Below, one piece after another: positions 5,467-11,561 of a DNA stretch of 11,561 nt. Both the position numbers and the translations under genes were made by a program. Positions within the stretch are counted from its first letter, which is position 1, and each line of letters begins with the position of its first letter. Source of the DNA: an uncultured Methylobacter sp. (GTDB lineage: Bacteria > Pseudomonadota > Gammaproteobacteria > Methylococcales > Methylomonadaceae); contig CAIKYI010000523.1 of NCBI GenBank assembly GCA_903831545.1, positions 1-11,561 of the forward strand, read 5' to 3'. Below the pieces are notes generated by a model. It did no database searches. It saw nothing but the letters and a program-made list of their open reading frames with translations, and was not told where the DNA came from.

Positions 5467-6795
5467 ATGAGTACTACATTACAAAACTTAAGCATTACTT
5501 TGCAGAACCAATGGCACCAGCTGGTCGCTGTTTGGGCGCCACTGGACGGCTCCATCGAAGGCTTTATTTATTACTATCCATTGTTTATGGCATATATTTG
5601 GATGTTTGGGGCGATTATTTTCTATTTTCGTCATGAGTGGCGCCAACAGGGCAATGCCGAACATTTGCCGGAGTTAAGTGCTTACCCGCCCGTTTCCATT
5701 TTGGTTCCCTGTTATAACGAGGGCGACAATGTCCGCGAAACCGTGGAAATTCTGTTGCGGCAAAAATATCCCAATTTTGAAATTATCGCCGTTAATGACG
5801 GCAGCAAAGATGATACTTTATCTATATTGCAGGAATTGGCTGCACAGCATCCTCAATTGCGCGTGGTCAATTTGCACACCAATCAGGGTAAAGCGATGGG
5901 CTTACGGGCTGCAGCTTTGTTGGCTAACAGTGAAATACTGGTTTGCATTGATGGTGATGCGTTATTGGCACCGGAAGCCATTGCGTGGATGGTGCGACAT
6001 TTTCTTGATAATCCGGGGGTCGGTGCAGTTACCGGTAATCCGCGCATTCGCAATCGCTCTACCTTATTGGGTCGAATTCAGGTTGGAGAGTTTTCAGCGA
6101 TAGTTGGCATGATCAAGCGTGCACAAAGATCTTACGGTCAGGTTTTTACCGTCTCTGGTGTTATAGCCGCCTTCAGAAAGTCTGCCTTGCATGATGTCGG
6201 ATTCTGGAGCAACGACATGGTGACTGAAGATATAGATATCAGTTGGAAATTGCAGTTGGCGGGTTGGTCTATTTTTTTTGAACCGAATGCGTTGTGTTGG
6301 GTTTTGATGCCCGAAACCTTGCACGGTTTATGGAAACAACGCGTGCGCTGGGCACAGGGTGGCACTGAAGTGTTGCTACGCTATTTTCGTGCGCAGTTTC
6401 GCTGGTCATCGCGCGGTATGTGGCTGTTATACGGGGAATGTCTGATCAGTATTGTTTGGGCCTTGTTGATACTGTTACATCTACTCTACGCGCCGGTGGA
6501 ACTGTTTACCGAATCAACCAATGAATCGCTGCATGATCTAAGTCCAAACTGGACCAGCATGCTATTAAGCCTGACCTGTCTTATACAATTTGGCGTTAGC
6601 CTGTTCATAGATTCAAATTACGAAGCACGAACCGGCGGTGTCGCACGCTATTATTACTGGATGGTTTGGTATCCGATAGTCTATTGGCTGATCAATGTCG
6701 GCACGACCATAGTCGGTTCATTTCAGGCAATAAAAAAGAAGCGTGGACAACGCGCTATTTGGGTTACCGTAGATAGAGGTTTGCGCGAAAAATGA
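5467..6795 (+). CDS. pgaC: PNAG synthase PgaC, family 2 glycosyltransferase
   Basis: PgaC is the inner-membrane processive glycosyltransferase that polymerises UDP-GlcNAc into poly-beta-1,6-GlcNAc together with PgaD. The 442-aa length matches E. coli PgaC (about 441). A membrane segment lies at about 34-54. The GT2 domain follows: ILVPCYNEGDN (78-88), NDGS with Asp111, IDGD with Asp162 and Asp164, TED at 253-255 (general base Asp255) and QRVRW at 291-295 (QxxRW, typical of processive synthases). Long stretches such as VGEFSAIVGMIKRAQRSYGQ closely follow the E. coli protein as I remember it. Further membrane segments lie at about 318-342, 362-381 and 396-419. The start lies 64 bases after pgaB across a hairpin, with a poor ribosome site. 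The stop overlaps pgaD by four bases, which implies translational coupling. Confidence 0.97.
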   Translation: MSTTLQNLSITLQNQWHQLVAVWAPLDGSIEGFIYYYPLFMAYIWMFGAIIFYFRHEWRQQGNAEHLPELSAYPPVSILVPCYNEGDNVRETVEILLRQKYPNFEIIAVNDGSKDDTLSILQELAAQHPQLRVVNLHTNQGKAMGLRAAALLANSEILVCIDGDALLAPEAIAWMVRHFLDNPGVGAVTGNPRIRNRSTLLGRIQVGEFSAIVGMIKRAQRSYGQVFTVSGVIAAFRKSALHDVGFWSNDMVTEDIDISWKLQLAGWSIFFEPNALCWVLMPETLHGLWKQRVRWAQGGTEVLLRYFRAQFRWSSRGMWLLYGECLISIVWALLILLHLLYAPVELFTESTNESLHDLSPNWTSMLLSLTCLIQFGVSLFIDSNYEARTGGVARYYYWMVWYPIVYWLINVGTTIVGSFQAIKKKRGQRAIWVTVDRGLREK

Positions 6796-7247
6796 AAGAC
6801 TATATTATCAACGCACCTCAATTACAAAGCCTTCAAAAACGGGTAGGGGCCTTATTTGTCTGGGTTATTTGCTGGGTGATGTGGGTTTATCTGCTGATTC
6901 CATTGGTCACTTTAGGCAGTTGGGTATTGGGGGACAAGAAGTACATTAATGAAATGCGCTGGTTTGGCGGGTACAAAAGCCTGCTTGAATTGATGGAGAT
7001 CTATTGCGTAACCCTGTTGGTAATGGTTGCGCTCTGGTTATGCTGGATCGTTTATCGCTTTTTAAAAAGTAAAGTAGTTATGCCGTCGGCGCATAAAGTG
7101 GTTAGCGATACCGAGTTGTGTGTGTTCTATCAGGTCAAAATTGATGAATTACAACAGTGTCGCGACGCAGCCATGGTTACTGTTTATTTTGATGATCATG
7201 GCAAAATAATTCAGCTGGATCCACATATTGACCGTACCTTTAGCTGA
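6792..7247 (+). CDS. pgaD: PNAG synthase accessory subunit PgaD
   Basis: PgaD is the small inner-membrane partner of PgaC. In E. coli the two jointly bind cyclic-di-GMP, which stabilises PgaD and switches on polymer synthesis. This 151-aa protein (E. coli about 137) has two hydrophobic segments, about 18-46 and 66-91, separated by a short polar loop, and a cytoplasmic C-terminal tail of about 60 residues. Sequence is weakly conserved in this family, so the call rests on topology and on position: its ATG overlaps the pgaC stop as ATGA, the arrangement expected for a stoichiometric subunit. It is the last pga gene here; 12 bases after its stop a long hairpin begins before the YegD-like gene. 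Confidence 0.9.
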   Translation: MKDYIINAPQLQSLQKRVGALFVWVICWVMWVYLLIPLVTLGSWVLGDKKYINEMRWFGGYKSLLELMEIYCVTLLVMVALWLCWIVYRFLKSKVVMPSAHKVVSDTELCVFYQVKIDELQQCRDAAMVTVYFDDHGKIIQLDPHIDRTFS

Positions 7248-7266
7248 TACATTTTTTTATTGCGCG

Positions 7267-7289
7267 GGAAATATAGCGCTTATATTTCC
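7267..7289 (+). repeat. Strong intercistronic hairpin between pgaD and the YegD-like gene
   Basis: GGAAATATA (7267-7275) and TATATTTCC (7281-7289) form nine perfect pairs around the five-base loop GCGCT. Only TT follows, so it is not a typical terminator; partial termination or transcript processing is possible. Its position argues that the downstream gene starts after it, at 7314 or later, rather than at the in-frame TTG at 7260. Confidence 0.55.
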
Positions 7290-7313
7290 TTGATCAACCT
7301 CAGATTGCTGCTC

Positions 7314-8648
7314 ATGAAGACCAACAGCGCTGTTCAAGATAAAACCAGAATGAAAAAACTCAAAATGCCAGGATCGAATGATATTGCCTGCGGAATCGAT
7401 TTTGGAACCTCCAACACAACGGTAGCGCTTGCCCACGGAAGTGACGACCAAATAACTCTGGTTCCTGTTGAAGAGGAGCATTTAACCATACCTTCAACCA
7501 TCTTTTTTCCAGCGGAAAGCTCAATGGTTATGTTTGGCCGCAAAGCGATTAATGCTCATGTCGCCCGAGAAGAAGGGCGATTTATGCGAAGTTTTAAGCG
7601 GGTACTGGGAACATCCCTCATGAAAGAAGGAACCCAGATTAGCGGAACAAAAACCAGGTTCGAAAAAATTATCGGCCATTTTATCGAGGATATAAAAAAT
7701 AAAGCCGAGTTAGTGGTAGACAGAAACATTGAAAATGTGGTTGCTGGAAGGCCGGTGCATTTTGTCGATGGCAATGAAAAAGCGGACAAAGAGGCACAAA
7801 TTCAGCTGGAAGCCATATTCGCAGCAGCCGGTTTTAACAATATTCGTTTTCAATATGAGCCTATTGCCGCCGCCTTTGCCCATGAATTGACCATGGGTGA
7901 TACAGAACGATTGGCGGTCGTTATGGATATTGGTGGCGGTACCTCGGATTTTACGATCATGCGCTTATCGGAGCGCTATATCAAAAAACAGGATCGGCAG
8001 GAGGATATTCTGTCAAATGCGGGGATTCGGATCGGTGGCAATGATTTTGATCGGGCCTTGAGTCTGAAAAGTTTTATGCCCTTATTGGGCTTGGGTTCAC
8101 TTTGGGGTAGCAAAGGCTTGGGTTTTCCAATAACACCTTTTTTTGATCTTTCTGAGCTGAGCAAAATCCAGTACATGTACACGCATAAATACAAAAGGGA
8201 TTTAAGAGCATTAATTGGCCAATCAACTGATAAATATCTTACCCAAAGATTACTGTCAATTGTAGAAGAAGAGCAGGGTCACACCTTGATGGCCAGCGTT
8301 GAAGAAACCAAGATTCAGCTTAGCTCTTGCGAGCAAACAACAGCCGATCTTTCGTTCATAGAAGCTGGTTTGCAAGCGCATATCAAGCGGACTGAATTTG
8401 AAGAGAGTCTACAGGCGAGTATTGACAATATACAGATAACCATCAATGACTGCATAGGCATGGCGAATGTAAAAGCCGAAGACGTTGCTCTGGTGATTTT
8501 AACCGGTGGCGGGACAGCAATACCCATGCTTCAACAAATCACTCATCGTATCTTTCCAAACGCCGAAGTTTCTGATGGCAACCGCTTGTCCAGTGTTGGC
8601 TTCGGATTGGCGTGTGATGCCAGACGGTATTATTTAGGGATTAATTGA
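7314..8648 (+). CDS. yegD: YegD-type Hsp70-like ATPase
   Basis: This is an Hsp70-family nucleotide-binding protein of the YegD type. From the ATG at 7314 it has 444 residues (E. coli YegD about 450). Phosphate loop 1 is GIDFGTSNTT (27-36), QYEPIAAAFA (180-189) is the first connecting motif, VMDIGGGTSD (203-212) is phosphate loop 2, and LTGGGTAIP (396-404) is the adenosine motif. GRPVHF, RIGGNDFD, MPLLGLG and EETKIQLSS are shared with E. coli YegD as I remember it. The C-terminal peptide-binding and lid domains of DnaK are missing, as in the family, so its clients are unknown. No good ribosome site marks the start; ATGs at 7350 and 7365 and a TTG at 7260 are alternatives. It follows pgaD by 66 bases and may share its transcript. 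Confidence 0.9.
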   Translation: MKTNSAVQDKTRMKKLKMPGSNDIACGIDFGTSNTTVALAHGSDDQITLVPVEEEHLTIPSTIFFPAESSMVMFGRKAINAHVAREEGRFMRSFKRVLGTSLMKEGTQISGTKTRFEKIIGHFIEDIKNKAELVVDRNIENVVAGRPVHFVDGNEKADKEAQIQLEAIFAAAGFNNIRFQYEPIAAAFAHELTMGDTERLAVVMDIGGGTSDFTIMRLSERYIKKQDRQEDILSNAGIRIGGNDFDRALSLKSFMPLLGLGSLWGSKGLGFPITPFFDLSELSKIQYMYTHKYKRDLRALIGQSTDKYLTQRLLSIVEEEQGHTLMASVEETKIQLSSCEQTTADLSFIEAGLQAHIKRTEFEESLQASIDNIQITINDCIGMANVKAEDVALVILTGGGTAIPMLQQITHRIFPNAEVSDGNRLSSVGFGLACDARRYYLGIN

Positions 8649-8728
8649 CCAAAGCGTCGATCTAAATAGGCATTCAGGGTTTGTTATATTCAGACGGTTT
8701 CCAAAGCCAACCACTTTCTTATTTATCA

Positions 8729-9259
8729 ATGATTATGCCGTTATCACTATTATTCTCCAAAGCTAAAAAGCAGGATGCCAGGCAGATTGAAAGCCTGGTT
8801 AACTCGGCTTATCGTGGTGAATCCAGTAAACAAGGTTGGACTACAGAAGCCGATTTATTGCTTGGTCGCAGAACTGACACAGAAGAAATTGTGCAATTGA
8901 TTTTAAGTGATAACTCGTTGTTTTTATTATGCAGGGCTGATACTGATTTGGTCGGATCGGTGCATATACAAAAAGTGGAGGGGCAGGTTTGTCTTGGTAT
9001 GCTGGCAGTCAATCCGACATTGCAGGGCCAGGGCATAGGCAAGCAATTATTGGCGGCCGCCGAATCTTGGGCTCGGCAAACCTGGGGTACCAGTAAACTG
9101 GTTATGGATGTTATCCCTTGCAGGAATGAACTGATGGCATTTTACGAGCGGCGCGGTTACCGGCGGACTGGAGTCATTAAGGCTTTTCCGTTAAATCCGG
9201 CGCTATGGACACCTAAAGTTGCCGATTTGAGCTTGGAGAGATTAGAAAAAATATTGTAG
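8729..9259 (+). CDS. GNAT-family N-acetyltransferase
   Basis: From the ATG at 8729 this is a 176-aa single-domain GNAT acetyltransferase, which moves an acetyl group from acetyl-CoA to an amine of an unknown substrate. The N-terminal part has VNSAYRGESSKQGWTTEADL (about 24-43), typical of one GNAT subgroup. Motif A is the strand LGMLAVNPTLQGQGIGKQLL, with the pyrophosphate loop QGQGIG at 99-104. Motif B is FYERRGYRRTG at 138-148, which packs on CoA. The start is unsure: an in-frame TTG at 8681 adds 16 residues and another ATG lies at 8735; none has a clear ribosome site. It follows the YegD-like gene by 80 bases. There is no contextual clue to the substrate. Confidence 0.88.
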   Translation: MIMPLSLLFSKAKKQDARQIESLVNSAYRGESSKQGWTTEADLLLGRRTDTEEIVQLILSDNSLFLLCRADTDLVGSVHIQKVEGQVCLGMLAVNPTLQGQGIGKQLLAAAESWARQTWGTSKLVMDVIPCRNELMAFYERRGYRRTGVIKAFPLNPALWTPKVADLSLERLEKIL

Positions 9260-9317
9260 ATATCGTTGCAATAGACTTAAAAGCTTTGTGAATCTTTCAT
9301 CATTGGCACATAAAAAT

Positions 9318-9341
9318 CATAGCGACTGGCTATGGTATAAT
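9318..9341 (+). promoter_or_regulatory. Extended -10 promoter with adjoining palindrome, for the ParB-like gene
   Basis: TGG-TATAAT at 9333-9341 is a perfect extended -10 element (TGnTATAAT), which can work without a -35; none is visible at the right distance. Directly upstream, CATAGC (9318-9323) and GCTATG (9329-9334) form a perfect inverted repeat with a five-base gap that runs into the TG motif. A protein bound there would cover the promoter. Transcription should start near 9347, leaving about 20 bases of leader with the ribosome site AAAGG at 9355-9359. Confidence 0.65.
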
Positions 9342-9366
9342 GGCTGATCTAAACAAAGGCTAAACA

Positions 9367-10206
9367 ATGACTGAAACAAACAATCAAACCATGGAACTCC
9401 ATCCGCTTTGCACTTACTTTCCGCGAATGTCTGACGACGAGTTTAATTCGCTTAAAGATAATTTACAGGAAAATGGACAAACACATCCCATTTACACACT
9501 TGACGGTATGATTCTGGATGGTGGTAATCGCTATCGTGCACTTTGTGAGCTGGGTATTGAGCCCATCTTGCTTGAATACACCGGCTCTAATCCTACCCAA
9601 TTTATTCTGTCATCAAATTTACTGCGTAGACACTTAACGCCAAGTCAGTCAGCGGCTATCGTCTCTGCTTCACAAAGCTGGGTCAATGCTCATGCTGCTA
9701 CCCAAAACAGCGTTACGTCTTCAGATACGGTTATAACCAGAGCAAAAAAATCTGGCGTAGGCCAGCGCACTCAGCAGTTGGCCGATAAACTGGTTAAGGA
9801 AGCGCCGACAGCGTTGGTAAAAGAAGTCATTGACGGCAAAAAAAGCCTGAATAAAGCCCTTAAAGAAATTTCACCCCCAAAACCCGTAGCGCCCAAGCCT
9901 GAGCTCGATCCTGTTTTAGAAAGGGACAGTGCGGAACAGCAGTTGGACATTATTATTAATGAACAGCAAGGTACAATTAACGCTTTAGAGGCAGATAATC
10001 AAGTCATGCTGAAAGTCTTTAAGTCTGATGACAGGATCGTGGCTTCAATTGACGAAATTAAAAAGCTGACAGAACTGAACAGGGAATTAAACGAGCGCGT
10101 CCAGACGTTGCTTAATGATAAGGATGAAGCCCTCAAAGCTGTCAAACATTGGAAAGACAAGTTTTTGATGCTTGAAGCTGAGCTTAATCAGGGTGTTACA
10201 ACATGA
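9367..10206 (+). CDS. Orphan ParB-like nuclease/DNA-binding domain protein with coiled-coil tail
   Basis: The N-terminal part of this 279-aa protein is a ParB/sulfiredoxin-fold domain (about 10-72): HPLCTYFPRMSDDEF, ENGQTHPIYTLDG and DGGNRYRA at 51-58, matching ParB box II in the form seen in ParB-like regulators rather than the GERRxRA of chromosomal ParB CTPases. Next come NLLRRHLTPSQSAAI (84-98) and VGQRTQQLADKLVKEAP (131-147), typical of the helix-turn-helix part, and a KSLNKALKEI helix. A proline-rich linker (170-182) leads to a predicted coiled coil at about 186-275, probably for self-association. There is no parA and no parS-like site nearby, so a gene-regulatory role is more likely than chromosome partition. 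The ATG has AAAGG seven bases upstream and its own promoter. Confidence 0.85.
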   Translation: MTETNNQTMELHPLCTYFPRMSDDEFNSLKDNLQENGQTHPIYTLDGMILDGGNRYRALCELGIEPILLEYTGSNPTQFILSSNLLRRHLTPSQSAAIVSASQSWVNAHAATQNSVTSSDTVITRAKKSGVGQRTQQLADKLVKEAPTALVKEVIDGKKSLNKALKEISPPKPVAPKPELDPVLERDSAEQQLDIIINEQQGTINALEADNQVMLKVFKSDDRIVASIDEIKKLTELNRELNERVQTLLNDKDEALKAVKHWKDKFLMLEAELNQGVTT

Positions 10207-10295
10207 GAATTTATCAAAGTTAATAATGACAGTGGTTATTTCAATCATAAAATTATTTTATAAATAGTGAACCCGTTTTCACCAAAGGATCATTC

Positions 10296-11261
10296 ATGCT
10301 GATTAATTGCGTAGCCTATCAGGAAGGTAAAAAGCTTAAGGACATTACAATTGAGGAAATCAGTGATTATTTAACGGTACCTGGTTGCTTCGTCTGGGTT
10401 GCCTTAAAGGATGCTGAATTGGCAGAACTGGAAGCTATGCGTGAAGAATTTGATTTTCATGCGCTTGCTGTTGAAGATGCCTGGCATAGTCATCAACGTC
10501 CAAAGATCGAGGAGTACGGTGATTCGGTTTTTGCGGTGATGCAATTAGTGGAAATGGACGGTGATGAGCTGAGGGTGGGTGAAGTAGACGTTTTTGTCGG
10601 CGCAAACTATGTACTTTCGGTGCGTAATCGCAGTCAGGAAGGGTTCCTGGGTGTACGGGCACGTTGCGAGCGCGAACCCGGCTTATTGATCCAGGGCTCT
10701 GGCTTTGTCTTCTATGCGTTGATGGATGCAGTCGTTGATCGTTATTTTCCGGTACTGGATGCACTTGAGACTGAACTCGAAAATATTGAAGAGAATATTT
10801 TTGTAAAGGGTTCTGCCCGTTCCAATATTGAACGTCTCTATGTATTAAAACGCAAAGTCATGCTCCTTAAGCATGCCGTGGCTCCATTGATGGAAGATAC
10901 AGGAAAATTACATAGAGGACGGGTGCCGATAATCTGTGCAAATACCCAAGAATATTTTCGCGATGTCTATGATCATCTTAACCATATCAATACCTCAATA
11001 GACACGATACGCGACACCATAGGTACAGCGATTCAGGTAAATTTATCGATGGTGACTATCGAGGAAAGCGAAGTAACTAAAAGACTTGCTGCTTGGGCAG
11101 GACTGTTCGCGGTTGCAACGGCATTTGCCGGAATTTGGGGTATGAACTTTGAAGTTATGCCGGAATTACACTGGCAATATGGTTACCCGTCGGCGCTGAC
11201 CACAATTATTTTGATCTGCGGCATTCTGTATCGTCGCTTTAAAAAAGCGGGATGGCTGTAA
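10296..11261 (+). CDS. corA: CorA-family magnesium/cobalt channel
   Basis: CorA is a homopentameric inner-membrane channel for Mg2+ (also Co2+ and Ni2+), gated by intracellular Mg2+. The 321-aa length is typical. The large cytoplasmic domain covers about 1-245. It includes FHALAVEDAWHSHQRPKIEE (54-73), and a long helical stalk that runs through LYVLKRKVMLLKHAVAPL. The first membrane segment is about 262-281, ending in the signature Gly282-Met283-Asn284 (GIWGMNF) of the pore entrance. A short periplasmic loop follows, then the second segment at about 297-312, then the basic tail RRFKKAGWL usual in the family. The ATG at 10296 has a strong AAAGGA six bases upstream. It lies 89 bases after the ParB-like gene in an AT-rich gap and may have its own promoter. 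Confidence 0.96.
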   Translation: MLINCVAYQEGKKLKDITIEEISDYLTVPGCFVWVALKDAELAELEAMREEFDFHALAVEDAWHSHQRPKIEEYGDSVFAVMQLVEMDGDELRVGEVDVFVGANYVLSVRNRSQEGFLGVRARCEREPGLLIQGSGFVFYALMDAVVDRYFPVLDALETELENIEENIFVKGSARSNIERLYVLKRKVMLLKHAVAPLMEDTGKLHRGRVPIICANTQEYFRDVYDHLNHINTSIDTIRDTIGTAIQVNLSMVTIEESEVTKRLAAWAGLFAVATAFAGIWGMNFEVMPELHWQYGYPSALTTIILICGILYRRFKKAGWL

Positions 11262-11290
11262 ACCACTATTTACCTTTATAAAAGTACTCA

Positions 11291-11328
11291 GCTTATCGGA
11301 GCAGGCATTCCCTGTCCTGATGATAAGC
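11291..11328. terminator. Hairpin downstream of corA, possible transcript end
   Basis: GCTTATC (11291-11297) pairs with GATAAGC (11322-11328). Inside, GCAGG (11301-11305) pairs with CCTGT (11311-11315), one pair being G-U, around a short loop. It begins 30 bases after the corA stop. No U-run follows, so it may protect the 3' end or need Rho rather than act as an intrinsic terminator. Confidence 0.4.
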
Positions 11329-11360
11329 GGTTCATATAGCATAAAACTGTACTTATGGAC

Positions 11361-11382
11361 GCATGAGAGTATTCTCTAATGC
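11361..11382. terminator. Second hairpin downstream of corA
   Basis: GCAT-g-AGAG (11361-11369) and CTCT-a-ATGC (11374-11382) form two four-base stems with one mismatch and a TATT loop. It is followed by TTGTATT, a weak T-rich tail, so it could be a poor intrinsic terminator between corA and the next gene. Confidence 0.35.
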
Positions 11383-11481
11383 TTGTATTGGCAATTAAGC
11401 TTGTTCAAATTTAAACCACTACATAGTTTGTCATTTACATAAATCATCAGAAAACCGCATCAATTATTTGGAGTGTGTATC

Positions 11482-11561
11482 ATGAGTAAAGAGCAAAAAA
11501 GCAATAAAGAAGACAAGAAAAAGCCAGCGCTAAGCCCGAAAGAAAAGAAAGTGGCCAAGAA
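11482..11561 (+). CDS. Lysine-rich small protein (partial, 5' end)
   Basis: The frame runs off the window after 26 codons, reading MSKEQKSNKEDKKKPALSPK onward. It is extremely lysine-rich, with no signal peptide or hydrophobic segment. GGAG (11470-11473) lies eight bases before the ATG, a good ribosome site. The opening MSKEQKSN-x-E-x-KK-x-PALxxKEK resembles short (about 40-60 aa) basic hypothetical proteins found in many proteobacteria, as far as I remember; their function is unknown, and nucleic acid binding would only be a guess from charge. The 220-base gap after corA suggests its own promoter; TTGGCA at 11388-11393 is a possible -35 without a clear -10. Confidence 0.75.
   Translation, partial: MSKEQKSNKEDKKKPALSPKEKKVAK

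Noticed and set aside
5427..5636. 69-codon plus-strand frame overlapping the pgaC start
   Set aside because: It is in another frame from pgaC, runs through the inter-gene hairpin and has no domain.
9260..10300. Search for a parS site or parA gene near the ParB-like gene
   Set aside because: No parS-like palindrome and no Walker-type ATPase were seen, so a partition locus is not supported.

Overview
The window looks like chromosomal DNA of a moderately AT-rich gammaproteobacterium. The protein sequences are closest in style to Methylobacter-like methanotrophs (order Methylococcales). That placement is an inference from remembered family features: a pterin carbinolamine dehydratase with a C-terminal tail that I associate with methylotrophs, a PgaBCD set, and degenerate intergenic repeats. 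No rRNA, tRNA, CRISPR array, transposase or phage structural gene is visible.

Left third, mostly minus strand. At the edge is the 5' end of a secreted-protein gene that appears to start with TTG (137 to 1). A 317-base gap follows and contains what looks like a decayed palindromic repeat. Next come trhO/yceA (tRNA U34 hydroxylase), a pterin-4a-carbinolamine dehydratase and an unrecognised lipoprotein. Each seems to have its own upstream region, and there are hairpins or repeated half-sites in the gaps.

Middle, plus strand. A short, highly charged 80-aa protein is followed by a 208-base structured leader and then pgaB, pgaC and pgaD. These would make and process the biofilm polysaccharide poly-beta-1,6-N-acetylglucosamine (PNAG): PgaC and PgaD polymerise and translocate it under cyclic-di-GMP control, and PgaB partly deacetylates it in the periplasm. 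The outer-membrane porin gene pgaA is not in the window, and PgaB lacks the lipobox known from E. coli. GGA-containing elements at the pgaB ribosome site and in a pgaB-pgaC hairpin resemble CsrA targets. A YegD-type Hsp70-like ATPase follows pgaD after a strong intercistronic hairpin.

Right third, plus strand. It holds a GNAT acetyltransferase, an orphan ParB-like protein with a long coiled-coil tail behind an extended -10 promoter with an adjoining palindrome, a CorA magnesium channel, and the first 26 codons of a lysine-rich small protein. These look like separate transcription units. No wholly new system stands out. The most testable points are the regulation and porin-less layout of the pga locus, its association with the YegD-like gene, and the self-contained ParB-like regulator unit.
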